Shown: positions 1-38,801, numbered from the stretch's first letter. The stretch is DNA of 64,000 bases from Lineus longissimus (GCF_910592395.1 NC_088318.1:13268349-13332348), one strand, 5' to 3'. Numbers and translations: made by a program. The notes: generated from the sequence alone by a model not told the origin.

Positions 1-128
1 AGCATCGTCAGGATTTTCTACAATGTAAACCCGATTGTCATTTCTTTAGCACTTCTGGCCTTTGTAGTATAATGAGCAATAGCCTCTTCATATTTGTTCA
101 GCAGGCCTTCTAAATAATGAGTACTCAC

Positions 129-19600
<19,472 letters not shown>

Positions 19601-22344
19601 GATGACACAATCCACAAGTCTCTGTCAAGCTGCTGATCGTTTATATACTTTTTCCCATTGTGAACTGGAATCTGAGATCGTCTGGAATGAGAAATAATGA
19701 GAGAAAAATAATCACTTATTTTGTCACTGGCAATTGCTAATTGATGAGATCATCATAGGTGCAAAATCACGCGTCCATTTGTTTCCGTATATGGATCCAC
19801 TTTCAAATGATTGATAAAACATTTTTGCAGCCCTAAAGTTTGGGCCTGAAAATCACGAAAATATTACGCTCGTGAAAAAAGGGTTTACATTCAATGGCCA
19901 TAAATTGCTTGTCAATAAAGAGACGAGCTGCCAACAGGCATAATATTAATAACAAGGACACCAGCTCACTCGGTCACTGCAGAACCCAACTCAATTCACG
20001 CCATATAAAGAACATGATTCTGATTCAACCAAGATAAAAATTCCATCCACCTCTAAATTTAAATTTCATTTCTCAAAATAAAACTAAACAAGGTCAAGGT
20101 CTTCGCCAACGCATACACCCCACCTACCCATGTCCACTATGGCCATGACCATGTTTATGAATGGGATCCCAGCATCCACACACAAATTGTATAAAGGGCT
20201 ACAGACCCATACCCAAAGCAGAAAACATCCCACATATGGCTAATCTTCAAACCACAGCGATTAAATGAGAACAATGAAAACAGTCTCAAGACCCATTGTG
20301 TTGGTTTTCTTTTTCTAAACATAGTGGGCTAACAATAGAATCAGTCATGTCAGTGTACACGACCAACTGCTGGCCAAATCTACTAAATTGGGACAAAGAA
20401 TCTGCAACAAAAGGCTTATGAGTAAATTCAACAGTCTAGGGAACAATAAAAGCATACATTTCATTCTGTTGTGTATTATTTTTGAAATGAAACTTCCATT
20501 CTGTTCTGAAACATTTATCAACATCTATCGATTACAAGTGTATCTTTTCTAATGAATGAATAACGATGGTCTTGTGATGTCACATCACGATCCATAACAG
20601 TCAATTATTGATCAGACGTCTTGGCCATTCTGGATAAAACAAAAAGGCTTCACTCAGCTGGCGAGCGCTTGTCCTCGCGTACAGTCACAGCATCTTCCCG
20701 GTTATTGCAATAAATAAAAGAAAAATTACGAGGAAAATTGTGGGGTAATGCAAAGGTTTACCTTCACATCTACAAAAGTATCTCGATAATCCAAACAATG
20801 AACTTTGGCGACCAGTAACCGCCACTTTGTGAACAAAAGCTTAGTGAATACACTATACAGTTTTCCGAGACACAGGATACGGTATTGCCATGCATGCAAG
20901 CCATGTACTGTAGTGCACTGTAAGTGTATTGTAGTGTATCTGCCCTGTTCCCTTGGCCTGTTTACCATGAACACGTGGGCTATGAAGGGTGACAGGCCCG
21001 GTTTTGGGAAGAAAAATATATAAATGCAAACCTAGACACATCAACAACATCACAAAAAAACACACAGCTTTCCCCATGACGAAATACTGAACAATGGAAA
21101 AGTTTTCTTTGATCGCCATTTCGATTCAACTTTTGCAGGACAGAAAATTGAGGTTTTGTGTTGATGATTTTTTGGGGATAACCCAGTCGGTTCAGCTTAG
21201 AAACCGCTCCCAATGACACGAGGACAGGCTTAGGGGAAAAACTGATAACATTTTACACATCATAAACCATACTTACAGTTCCCAAACGCCAAATTTGATA
21301 GGAAATTTACGGCGAGAAATTTGTAGAGTTTAGGCCGATTCACACTCAACATCACATCGTGCTTGCTGCCTTACACGTTTCTGAAAGGCGCTCTCTCATT
21401 GGTTACTGACCATCCTGGAATCTGATGAGAAAGTAGCATTTTTTACTTAGAATCGCAAATAAAACACTCATTTGTGTTCATCAGTCGTAGCAATACACAA
21501 ATTTAATTCTGCTGGCCTCTCTTAATTGCCTAATATAGCTAATCTCTTTAAATAATTGTGATATTATGTGGTCAAAGGGGGAAATGATCAACCAATCATA
21601 TCACGGCTAACAAAGTGCCTCAGGCTTCGCGTCAACGTTGAGGGAGAATGAGTTGCCAATCAAAGGATTGTGATACCCGTACCCGGATCGGCGGTCGATT
21701 TAGATAACAAAAAGCATGAAATATGCGGGAAATTTGAATTTAACTAACTCCGCCACATGGCACAACAGTCAGAACAGCAGAAAAACATACATGAAACAAT
21801 AATACTATTGAAAAAGGTTCCCCAATAATGACTTCCCAATAGCAACAGCCAATAGAGGTCTACAGTGTTTCAACCCTCCTATTGAGGACAATGTCACAAC
21901 CACCATGTATGTCTCAATATTACAACAACATGCATGCTGACGTTTTGGATAGTGCAGTGTAGCTCAATCCCCTCATGAACCAAGGAAAAAGGGGTCGAAC
22001 AGCTTAATGGGTCTTCTATCTCAGCTGTTAGTAGTCTTTTATTGATTTTTTCCATAATGTATGTATCACACCTTTTACATCAGTAGGCCAGCGTCTTTTT
22101 TGTCTGTCCCTCAAATACATTCATTCAACTGCTGTTGACCTCTGTACAATTCTTCAAACAGTGCATCGTATTCCTCCGTTGACTAAGCCATACACAAGAA
22201 CATTGTGACAGCACCTGGTTGGTCATGAACATATAGTTGGGAGTATGAATTCAACCATACGAAATCGGACAGCAAAGCCGACTCCAAAGTCTACAAGTCA
22301 CCACTTGTTTTTGAGTTGCGGACAATAAAACATACAAGACCAAA
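19601..22344 (-). other. CHD 5' region: 5' UTR, probable upstream intron or promoter, no coding gene seen
   Basis: The first coding exon continues upstream as 5' UTR from 19601. Its 5' boundary, and any noncoding first exon, cannot be fixed by eye. The stretch up to the VPS4 polyadenylation site at about 22,345 is AT-rich, with no convincing ORF. The CHD promoter is presumably here, since VPS4 converges on it from the same strand further upstream. Confidence 0.4.
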
Positions 22345-24836
22345 TTTGCCATAAGAGTGTATTTTATTCATCATATTTACAAAATGTTAAGGAGGATCTA
22401 CTGCAGTCGGTCAACTGTGCATGTGCATTAGAACACATTTTCAATATCACACCAATACACAGTGATCTTCGCTGAACATGAGTCGATTATTTCCTTCTTA
22501 CAGCCAATACATACCAACAGAAACAACATACATGCAGGCCTTCTGTTTAGGTCCAGTGCAAGCAACAGCATCAGAAGTTAAGAACAGTTAAAAGTGCCAA
22601 ATAAACTTTTTGGTACAAATATAGTGGCTATTCACACTGTCTTAGTTACATGTATGAGTCCTGAAATGGGTATTAAAGCCAGTGTAAAAATCCTGTCCCC
22701 TGGAGAAAGTATCTTGAAGTTTCTGCCTTTAAAATTAGAATCAAAAGTTCCAAGGTCTTTGATATTCATAGCAAAGTGTTTACACCGACTGAAAAGGCGC
22801 CAAAGATAAATCTGTATGTTTTGTAATATTATAAGTGAACCTGGGGAAGAATGAAAATTCCTGGGGACAAGGATTTCTGTTACACTGTTAACTTTACAAT
22901 AAATACAAAATGTTTTAATCCTCAGTGGTCAGTACATGAGGGAGGGCAGAAAAGTACAGCAACAGAATGTAGTCTCTGATGTAACCGTCTTGAGACTTGA
23001 TTTACACAATTACACACAATACAACTTTATGTACAGATAATTATCATATTGTATTATTCACCAAAAGATATTGGCATTGAAGGATAAGAACATTTGCAGT
23101 GCTGGTCTTGAAACAGTTTTGACAAACAAATGCAGCACACAATGCACAGACTGAACTATCGCCAGACTGAGGATCACCTCCAACTAAACAACAACAGAAA
23201 AAGAGCCAACGATTTGACTATTGCAGGCACAAGGCTTCAGTTCCACCCATTAAGAATGATATTTGGACAGACCTTAGGAGCCTTCCGTCATTACTCCTTT
23301 TTCAATGTTGGACACATGGGCAACCTCATTGCATAAGAGTAGATGAGTAAATGCATGTGGGGACTGTTTTTAACACAGACAATTTTACTGGTCAAGATTA
23401 CCCTTTTACAAAGCATTATTACCTATGACTCTTTTCCTCATGACTGACACAAACCAAATTCAGCAATTGTTGACATTAATACCCTACAAAGCAGAAATGG
23501 TCACCTGTGATGCTCAACAGTAACATTCTAAGTATGCTGGATAAAGATATGAAGTGCACATAATTTTTTTGTGAAGACAACATAGTATAAAAGTAGCGCA
23601 GTGTTATAGATCAATCTAATATACATGTAATATGCTTTGGATGCAGCTCCATCCTTAGGACCTGGTCGATTATTTTACTGATGTTTCTCCATACAATGGC
23701 TACCTAAATGTCACATCTCATCCACACAATAACTAATAATAACAAATTCCGACCATATTTACATTATTTCTATTATCCTGGTAAACATTAAGTTGTTTTT
23801 TTCACCACTGTGATCTGGGTTTTTAAGATGATTTAGGTGACTTCAGTAGTTTTGCTCCGAACTTGTATGATACACCTCATTTTTAAGTACTGTCCCGATA
23901 AACCATACATGTACATAGGCTGGTTCTGCACAGGCAATAAAGTGTCCCCTCCCCTCCCGCATCAATAGCATTCAGTATTCAACTTTGCAAGATGAAATGA
24001 AATTACAAAAGAGCATTTTTACTGAATTACCTGGCAAACCTTTTGTCATTTCATAGCGCAAACATGTTTTCTTGATGGTCGGGAAAAAGCAGTACTGATT
24101 AAGATCGTTTGTACATGTAAAGGATGTACACCAACTAAAGTGATGCTATTTTTGAGACAAAATGCCAAAAAAAATGTTCTAAAGCATCATTTAATTTTTA
24201 TTCACCCATCACGTCCATCTTTGCCCATTGTAACCTACTGTACCTCCTCAATGATGTCTGATGCATGAGGACGATAATGCACACATACTACAGAACTCTT
24301 CCAGAAAAAGACGATACCTAGGTTTTAATGAAGCTTTAAAGATTACATAGCACGCATTTAGAATAGTTCGCAATACAGTTTATCTGCAAGACACTGACAA
24401 GATAAATCACAACAGATGAAATTTCCTTGATTTCCTTCGCTTCAATTTAAGATTTTGAACTGATGGCGTAGGCCTTCAAAGATACATGTACTGTGTCCAC
24501 ACTATATAGCCAGCTGAGAGGTGCCTTTACAAAAGGCCTGTCTTACGTGTAGTAGGCCTATGTAAAACAGACACGCCAAAACTGCCTAACAGAGTCAACA
24601 CAGCCATACATGCATATCATCAGTAGATGCATTTGTTTCACGGATATGCCACATGTTGTGTTCTCATGCAGCATCTCACTCATGATCTTTTGATACAACT
24701 TTGATGATCTCCAATATTCAATACGAGACAAAAGAAGCACTGCCATTGAAAACCAAATTCTGACCCCCCCCCCAGCAAGTCCTATTCCTTGCGTTCTAAT
24801 GAACACGTAATGAATGACTATACATGAAAGTAATAA
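22345..24836 (-). other. Probable long 3' UTR of VPS4
   Basis: No coding ORF is visible between the VPS4 stop and 22,345, where the minus strand carries AATAAA (22363-22368). If the transcript runs to that signal, the 3' UTR is about 2.5 kb. An earlier polyadenylation site cannot be excluded. A run of nine C lies near 24,766. Confidence 0.5.
22363..22368 (-). terminator. Polyadenylation signal AATAAA, probably for VPS4
   Basis: A canonical AATAAA on the minus strand followed by a T/G-rich stretch. It is the first strong signal in the gene-free region downstream of VPS4. The assignment is inferred from position. Confidence 0.45.
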
Positions 24837-30211
<5,375 letters not shown>

Positions 30212-31391
30212 TTTAATCGACCCAACCTGGACGTTTAAAGAAGAAAAATTGATGTGTTATTACCCCACTTGGGGAAAATGGAAGTAAATGTGACGTCAAC
30301 GTCACATGCGGTCTCCTACGCAGCTCTGGAACTAGATCTATCGATACTTCTTTCCATGACTCTGAAAACAAAGGCAACCATTAGAGAGGTTTAGATTTTG
30401 ATCTGAGGACGAGAACGCGAACCAGGTGATTTTTCTTTCTGGTTGACATCAAGTTAAATTCATTGTATTCTTTTGTTTGTGGGCATACCATACAAAATGA
30501 GACGAGGTTCCAATGTAGTTTATTCAGGTTGCGTGTCAATCAGGGTCTATAGATTGGCACCCCCCCCCACACCCGTGATCAAAAGCAGTCAGAGGAGTTT
30601 ACACATTTTTATCTGGTTGGAGAACAAGGTTGGAGAATGAGTCATATGCCTGGTTCCCAGCCTCGGAGTGAGGTCAGGAGCCCAGACTACAGTGCATTTG
30701 TGCAGTTCATTGTACAGTGAAGATCTATATCAAGGATCTATATGTCAATGTGCTGACTGACTGCAATCACCACATGCATGCGGGCTCTGGTTAAGCAGGC
30801 CTGATTTTATCCTTAAATTCATCATATAGAAGGTATGCCGAGCTCTTCATCTGGATTGTGAATGATGTTTGGAACTGATGTGTGATGTGTGGTATTCCTT
30901 ATAGTTATGGGTATCCCGATGCTGTCACGGTCAGATGTTTTGGATGGACGTCGTGACACACAGTGCCGAGTGACACACACACGTAACAATACATAATAAA
31001 TAATACATGTAAACATGGTAAAAGTAAAGATGTACACTATGAGTGACTATGCATAACATAGGTATGTGACAGCAGGGTGATTGAAAGCCTATTCACTAAG
31101 CCTTTCTGTCTCTCTCAATCAAAAAAGCAGTCGGAGACCTGACGGTGTGATGATGGCAGGTCTATATGATTGATAAATCAGATAATGTTTCGACTTCGTT
31201 GCCAAAAGACAGATTTGTATTAAATTTGACGTTCCTTAGCGAATTAAGGAATTAGGACATGATGCCACTAAGTTGTCATGTGACATCATAGAAATAATAG
31301 CATTGAATGGCGCAATTGTTGATGTTATTACCTGCTGACCGACTTTCAAATGTGGTCTTTTGATTAAGCTTATCATCTCTTGTAGAACATC
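30212..31391. promoter_or_regulatory. Divergent intergenic region between VPS4 and the MIF4G-like gene
   Basis: The ATGs of VPS4 (minus) and the gene at 31392 (plus) are 1.18 kb apart, head to head. 5' UTRs and probably both promoters lie here. A TGACGTCA-like word (TGACGTCAACGTCA) near 30,291 resembles a CRE/ATF site close to the VPS4 start. A run of nine C lies near 30,561. No TATA box stands out. Confidence 0.4.
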
Positions 31392-34300
31392 ATGACAGGG
31401 CGTGGCCGCGGCGTGAGGGCCAAAAAGATTCAGAAGCCAAGGCCCCTTAGGAATCAATCTTCAACTGGAGGAAATAGTCATGATGGTGAGTACCCTTGCA
31501 TGTATTTCATTTCACAACAACAAAAGAACTTTTTGAATTATGAAATATGAATAACTGGTATAATAATGAATTACTGATAGTATGATGACATGAATACTGG
31601 ATATTATTTCATTGAGTGATTGACCTTAGCATATTTGCTACCTAAAACTCATTCACTGTATGATGTTGTTAAAGTTCAATGATTAAAATCTCACTATTTT
31701 CTATGTAAAAGCCAGGTCACCTTACCTAACCTTAGCAAAAAGCCACAAATGATTTACTTGGGTGTTTTTCTGTGTCAGGTGGTGATTGTGGAGGAGATCT
31801 GAAGGAGATAATGAACGATATTGATTCATTCATCTGGAACCAGGAGAAGATGAGCAGGATTTCAGAGGTTTTAGCAAAAAGGGGGCCAGAATTTGAGAAG
31901 AATTGTCCAGGTATGACTATGAATATTTAAAAAAGCTTCTTTTTCCTGTTGAACAGGCTTATTATTACTCTATCTGTGTGAGGGATGGAGGGGGGTTACC
32001 ATTGAGGTCATTGCCCAAAACAGACTTGGCAAAAAACAGAAGTGACCTTCCTGTCATTGTTCCTGGGTTGCAGTGGTGTCGTCTGATCTGTGCTGTTCAC
32101 TGAAGCTTTTGCTGGGCTCTCAACTTACATCTAGAGTAAAAAAAAAGAACTACTATCAAGGTAAAACTTTCTGGTAATTTTTTTTAGATGATATGAATGC
32201 TCTCTTCAACACATTTCGTGAGGCTATTCGCAGCAGCCATGTGACACCAATGATCCGATGCCTTCTCCTGGGTGTCTTGGAACAGCGAGACCAGAAGTGG
32301 GGCCAGTCCATCGATCTGATGGAATACTACGAAAAGAAGAAACATGACCTGGAGAACTTCAACGTCAAGGCTTTACAGGTATGGAAGCATACTCATGGGT
32401 TAATATTCTTTAGGGGAGATCAGTGGCATAGTGGTTAGAGCACCAGGCTCACAATCAGGAGGTCACGGGTTCAGCTCTTGATGCATCGTTGCTGCTTTGT
32501 TGTTGTGTCCTTGAGCAAGGCAATTTGAATTGGCTTTTTTCTCTCAACCCAGTAAATGGGTACCCAACTAGCACGAATCAATCAATCCTTCATCATCTTT
32601 ATTGCACTTGCAGGCAAGAAAAAGACCAATTGAACCCAAATCATCTCCTCCTTCGCAGCCCACGCAAACTCTGCAACAGATCCAGAATCTCGATGACCAT
32701 GTCCAGAATCATGTGCATGATCAAGTGACGACGGAGGATATTAACTGGGAACCCGCGGTACAGAATCTCTCCTTGCAGTCTGATGCCTCGTCGGTCTCCA
32801 GCATCGAAAACATGGATGTCCACAACGGTTACAACTCTGAAGTGGGTCATATAGGCAGCCATCGAGCGCGAGGGAGGGGGTCTCGGAGGTCCTCCCGGTC
32901 AAGTGAAGGCTCCCTTAGGAAACAAGATGATGAGGACATGCCAGTAGTTGGCCAACCCTCATCTCGGACATCAATGAAGTAAGTATTGACGCTGAATTAG
33001 CTGCTCTTGTTACCTACAGAATTAGATTAAAATTTATGTGCTGTGAAGTCTTGATTACAGATATGTAAGCTGTATTTGTACAATCTATTTATGCTATTAG
33101 AGTTATAAGCCAGCAAAAGGCAATAAATTTGAAATTACTCCCAATTTTTCTCTGTAGGAGTGAAGTCGATGATGTGTTCGATAATGTAAATAGTGCGGAA
33201 GAAAAGCCACCTGTTGCTGCACCAAGCGCTGAAGAGGGCCATGGAGACAGTAGGAAGGAAGCTGAGACCACCCTGCAGGTCGCTGGGGAAGTCGTCACCA
33301 TCTCATGTCTCAACCAAGTGTTGGCGAATGTAAGCATTCTTTATTTGTTTTTAAAATTTCTAAAGGGTAATGGCAGGATGAAGGAAGAAGTATAGAAGAG
33401 AGTCCAAGGTTTTCCACATTTTTCTGATATATTACCCTGGCCTGGTTGTCAGTAACAAGCCCAAAAAATGTGACGAAGGGGTTGACTGGTTGTATGCGAC
33501 AGGACTTTTTCTTTTTGATGGGTTGTAAAATACGTTCACTGAGAACTCGACCCAAATCTTGCATCAATTTGGTGTGAACAAGATCAACATTGACTGCAGC
33601 GTTATCTCTTCCAATTCCTTCCTCTAGGGTGTACACAAGTTGATCCTGCGATACAGGAGCGCACTTGAAAAGTTTCTGATTGATGGCGTCCTGGACACCA
33701 ATGCTGAACAGAGGTTGTACGGAGGTCAGGGTTACTACTTACCAAAAAGGGTGCGCACTTCGTCATCAAACGGCTATGAGCCAACAAGAGACAATGTTTG
33801 TAATAGTCGATATAACTACCAGTCGCGAGATTCTAACTATCAGTCACGAGATTCTAACTACCAGTCGCGAGATTCAAACTACCAGCCACGAGACCAAAAC
33901 TACCAGTCACGAGATTTGAATTACCAGTCAAAAAATCGTAACTTCCAGTCACGCGATTCTAACTATGAGTCACAAGAGCGCAGTACCAAAAGAGACACCC
34001 TGGACACGGCTTCTTACAGGGATTCTGATGACATTGCAAGCCCTCAGTACCCGTTTTCCAACACCCCTGTTGTGGCCAAGTTGTCTGAGGCAATTGAAGG
34101 CTACAGGGATAAGAAGAAAGAAGATGTGACATATGACGCTGGACTTGATTTGGTAGCGATAAAGGAGGTGGAGAGAGCATCGGGCCTGGTCAGAGATAAC
34201 ATGGGTAAGTTAGTAGCTGTCTGAATACATGCAGTTCTTTTGATAAAATCGGTGTTCAAAATTAACATTGATTTCTTGTCTGTAGCCATTGTTTGTGGTT

Positions 34301-35838
34301 TTTGCCTCCACATCAACCATTGAGCCTAAAAACTTCAGGCCTAATGCTGCTGCATAGGAGTGCCAGTACATAAAAGTATCTGGCTCAGAGCTGTTCATAA
34401 TGATACATGTATTACTCATAAAATTATTGATCAATGTATTTCGTACTCATTAAAACTCTTACTTCTTTTCTTGCAGGATATTTGCATTCTCAAGATGTGA
34501 TGCGTCAGCCAATCATACCAACAAGCTCCCTAGCATATGTGGCCAAAATCCAAAATGAACAACCTGGTGGTCCACTTAGTCCCAGGGAACGTAGGGCTAG
34601 TTTCTCCAAAACCAGTCGGAAGTATTGGTGTAAAGTAAAACAAGAATGTAAGTTGGATTTGAATTCAAATTTTGTTTTTAACGAGAATTGCAGTGAAGGG
34701 CATTTAGTGTACTTTTTAAACAAGTTCTCATACAAAATGGCTGCATTGGAAGATAAAGATCAGACTTAAACTATCCTTATCATCACAATTTATCTTTTTG
34801 TTCCAGCTCTAGTCAAAGATGGTAGTGCCGGTACTATTATAACCTATCCAAAGGACTTTCTTCTATTCTGTGGTTCTTCAGCAATCGCAACCAAGCCTCC
34901 GTCGTTCTGTGATTGGGAATTGGTCATGGAAAATAACAAACAAGTCTGTCTTGAAAAGGTGAATTTAACTCTCATCTATGTCATCTCCATTATCCTTAGT
35001 TGCGATATGTTTCAAAGATATATATTTATTTTAATTCCCAAGAAAATATAGTTAATAGAGTCAACTGTACCAAATTGCAATGAGTTTCCCATTGGGTGGA
35101 GGGTCAAGGCAATGATTATGGCTTCTTAGTGTAAGCCTTAGTGTACCTATTCTACTGGAAGTAAATATTTTTTAGCTGTTTTGTATAGCTCCCCATTTAT
35201 GAATGTGCTTGTCTCCATGGGCTACTATACTTATGATGGTCTCATGTTTCACTCTTCAGGTGAGCAATATGGAAATAGCCATGAGAATCTTCAACTTTAG
35301 CACTTGGCAGCCGAAAGAATTCTCTGGACTCCGCAGTTCAGTTGTTCGAGATAATAACGCATCTAGTCATCAGAGAGAGTATCCTCTGTCAGCAGACAGT
35401 ACAAAATTCTCCAAACCAAATTTCGGGGGTTATTCTCGCAGCAGAAGTGTTGAGGAGTCCACAAGCAGCATGAGACCTTGGGATATTGGCAAATCTAGCG
35501 ACCCTCAAGAATCCATGCGTGAATCAAGCCAGCGAAATCCTGATTGGCCGCAGCCAAGTAGACGATATTCAGGGTCTGATGTGACTAGACAGAATTCATG
35601 GTCAGACACAAATAGGCAGAATTTGTGGAACGACTCGAGCAGGCAAACTTCGTCTGGTTTTGGTCGACGGGAATTCCACTTTAACTTCCCTTCCAGTTCC
35701 GTTGAGAGAAAGGAGTTCAATTTCGGGAAGAGCTATGGAACTTCTACCAACAAGTTTTCAAATTTCGACTCTGTTTCCGAAGCAACTTCAAATGAACTTG
35801 GTCTTCTTCTGGAGGAAAATACTCGTCAAGACCACTAA
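31392..35838 (+). CDS. MIF4G-like, eIF4E-binding-motif protein (unrecognised; Mextli/C8orf88-like possibilities), 9 exons
   Basis: Exons 31392-31485, 31779-31910, 32188-32378, 32614-32978, 33158-33329, 33628-34204, 34477-34647, 34807-34958, 35260-35838 keep phase and give 810 aa. The start MTGRGRGVRAKK is basic. Exon 3 has helices ending in MIRCLLLGVLEQRDQKW, resembling the last helices of MIF4G domains (eIF4G, CTIF, PAIP1). Exon 6 has eight YQSRDSN-type repeats. Exon 8 holds TYPKDFLLF, fitting the eIF4E-binding consensus YxxxxL-phi, as in C8orf88 (YSRDFLL). The tail is rich in Ser, Arg and Gln. A translation regulator that recruits or masks eIF4E is the best inference. Mextli (MIF4G plus 4E motif) is a candidate, but no KH GxxG loop was seen. 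The exon structure is more certain than the name. Confidence 0.75.
32413..32570 (+). repeat. tRNA-derived SINE, copy 1
   Basis: This is in intron 3 of the MIF4G-like gene. It contains a Pol III A box-like TGGCATAGTGG and a B box-like GGGTTCAGCTC with tRNA spacing, then a tRNA-unrelated body with CCTTGAGCAAGGCAA and AAATGGGTACC, typical of SINE2/V-SINE-like families in marine animals. The head is shared with the copy at 37,884. Confidence 0.75.
33820..33975 (+). repeat. Coding tandem repeat, YQSRDSN units
   Basis: A 21-bp unit encoding N-Y-Q-S-R-D-x is repeated about eight times in exon 6 of the MIF4G-like gene, with drift in the last units (NYQPRDQ, NYQSKNR, NFQSRDS, NYESQER). Tyrosine/arginine-rich repeats of this kind are common in proteins that form RNA-protein condensates; that role is inference. 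Confidence 0.85.
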
Positions 35839-37820
35839 CAGGATGATAATGACCTCCATCTAAACATTATGTTATTGCTCAATACAAAGGCATATTTCAC
35901 TGCATCTCTACTAGAGACTGCAGGGATAATGTACTCCAAATTCTCATGGATGAGAATCATCCAGATTTATCCATTTGACGTCCCGCTTTCATGCCTGTCA
36001 TGCTGAAATAGCGCACAACCGAATATGAGATTATAACTCCATAAATATACTACGGTACCGCTTATATTTGCCTGCAACACTCTCAAATAATTTACTTGTA
36101 CCAGTTTTGTTGTAAAGTCTTTCATCATCATCATCATTCTCATAATTTTTTTTAAATGCCTACCTTTTCTTCGCCTTATCCCTTTTTGATATCTTTCATT
36201 TTGTCAACACATTAGTCCACTTTATACTTATATGCAACTTTATATGCATCGTTATAACACCAACAGTTGATTTTGATAATTAACACTGAATGTATGAGAA
36301 CCACATGACACTGATGTCTCAACCTAAAGTTGTCTCTTTCATGCATTTTATCTCCAGTTACTGGTGTAATGGTTGATTGTGAATCCCTTGACAATCCAAT
36401 CATTAAACTTACGTTAAAAAACCATCCTTAGGATAGGGTAGAGTACACCATAGAAATTAGTAGAGTAGATATGATATTTTTCAAAATTCTTTCCTCTATA
36501 CGTATGCGCTGAATTTTGCCATTACTACAGATATTGTTTTCTGCTGTTTAAACATGTTGGGACCCGCTGTTAAAGAAAGGGTAAGTTTATGTCTATATTG
36601 GCAGTTATTTTCATTCAAGATGCAGGATATTAATCAGTTGTCACAGCAACAACCGGTGCTTGTCACAGACACCTTCAATGAACCCTGCAGATGAGGGATT
36701 TTTGTCACACGGAATCATTATTGCAGGTCACTGTGATATGGAAATTGCCTGTTTACGGCTGATGCATTGCTATGTTAAAGATGGCAGCCAATACCGACAG
36801 TCTCTGGCCATATTGACGAACTTCAGGTGCCAACATGCTGTACAAAAATTCTATTGTGGTTATAATGTGTTGTTATAATTATATTGTATAGTTGATCTAT
36901 GTCATGCGAATCTCTTCACATGTAATTTTTATTTGTCAGCATTTGATGAGAACCAGTCATATGTCAAAATTATATTTCTTATCAGCGCACATTTTTATAG
37001 TTGCACACTTCCTGTCTAGAGGGAAGTACGGTGCCCTATTGGAAATATGCCAAAATTTATATGTAACCATTCCATTATGGACTCGGAGACCATTATCCTT
37101 TCTACACAGGGAGTCTAGTGCAATACGCTTGTAATGGCTTGAAGAGACCACTTACATAACCATTCTATTTTCTGTTGTGTCTGAAAGCTACGGGGTAGCA
37201 AAGTTAGTTTTGTTTCCTGTAGAGCCCACATACAAAGTATGTGAGGAATTTATTGCTTTTTTCACTGTCTGCCATATTCTGAAGATCTGACACTCATTAA
37301 CCAAATTTAGGTCAAAATGACCTACTTTTTAAGTGGATGTAGGTCAGTGTTACCTATCCCAATGTTGGTCATACTTTGTGATGTTGTCACTGTAAAATAA
37401 CCAAATGTATGTCATGGAGTCATCTTAACCAACATCTACCAAAGCTCACTGGCCCCTGGCTGTTACATCTATAACATGATATCCATTGAAAATGTAGAAC
37501 AAATACATAAGAAATTTCTTCAATTCAAAAGTCATGATTTAGTTGAGAAATGATAACCTGTAAACTGCTTGCTTTCTCTCTTAAAGTGCAACCTTTGGTG
37601 CCTGTCTGGGGCCGACGACACCTTCCATTCCAGTCCACAGCTTGGGGATACCGTAGTAGACAGAAGTTAGGACCTACACTACAGTGTGGTACACATCAAT
37701 TCATGTGTCACACATGTGTGTCCTCGTATTTGACCCTTCAGCCTGAATTGGTGCAATAGTGTTGTACAATATATCATCCATTGTGTTCATTGTCTCTAAT
37801 AAAACCTTTTGTACATTTTT
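35839..37820 (+). other. Probable 3' UTR of the MIF4G-like gene, no coding gene seen
   Basis: The region is AT-rich and follows the stop at 35836-35838. AATAAA at 37798-37803 is a candidate polyadenylation signal. The open frames in the interval are short and lack family resemblance. The exact transcript end is unknown. Confidence 0.45.
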
Positions 37821-37883
37821 GAAGATTGATACTTCTTGTTTTTTTCAAGTTGTTCACTGGGAAGTTTGTTAAAACTTATATAA

Positions 37884-38100
37884 GGGAGATCAGTGGCATA
37901 GTTGTAAGAGCGCCAGGCTCATTCAGGAGGTCATGGGTTAAACTCTCCGGAGGATAACAGCATTTATGTGCCATTGGACAAGACACCCAACACTACATTG
38001 CTTCCCTTGACCCTCGCTTGCCTGGGGAATTAATCTGCGATGGACCAGCATCCTATCCATGGGAGACGGAGTGATGCTCCCAATCCCTTAAGAGTTTGCC
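37884..38100 (+). repeat. tRNA-derived SINE, copy 2 (diverged)
   Basis: It starts with GGGAGATCAGTGGCATAG, almost the same as the copy at 32,413, followed by a diverged B box-like GGTCATGGGTTAAACTC and a body including GCGATGGACCAGCATCC. It lies between convergent genes. The 3' boundary is not clear. Confidence 0.65.
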
Positions 38101-38373
38101 AGTTGTTTTGTACCAGGTACAACCCAACCAGTTGTCAGGAATCGGTAACTTGACGAACTGTCCTGTACCAAGTACCATACTGGGAACAAAGTATGCCTTG
38201 CCTGATGTGACAATCTTCCAGGGCACAATCACAGGGCAACTCTAAATGGTTGTGCCAACTAACCATGGTTATCCAGGAATAATGCAACAATCCAAATCAT
38301 CAAAGACTTTCAAACGATATGATATGACGGTCTTAGAAACAAACCAAGAAGCTTCAATATGTAATTGATATGG

Positions 38374-38379
38374 TTTATT
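38374..38379 (-). terminator. Polyadenylation signal AATAAA of the RMDN1-type gene (probable)
   Basis: AATAAA on the minus strand about 420 nt after the stop codon at 38802-38804. No other gene lies between. The implied 3' UTR runs to about 38,355. Confidence 0.5.
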
Positions 38380-38801
38380 AACAAAGTGAGTACAAGAACA
38401 ATGATGTGCAAGATATTTACAATGCATATTTACATTACATATGAATAAGAGCATCATGATGCCAACCAAAACCAATATGGACCCATCTAAATTTGGAAAA
38501 ACCTGGACCAAAAATATGTCATATCAATGTCGATTCCAGATCTTAATCATGGGAGCGAAGAGCTAAAAGTGCACTTCTAGAAGCTCCATAACCGTGGCAA
38601 GCAGGTGCAATTACATGTATCACAAGAGTCGTCCAATTAGTAACAGTTAAGTGTCAAGTCGCTGTGAAAGTTCAAACCCACAAGAGACACTTTGATTTTG
38701 GGATTAATAAGAATGCAGCTTCCTTTTCCTCTCAACGTTGATTGTTTATGTTGAACGTCGACCCTCAATTACGCATGTCGGAGGAAAATTTTGTTTTTTT
38801 C

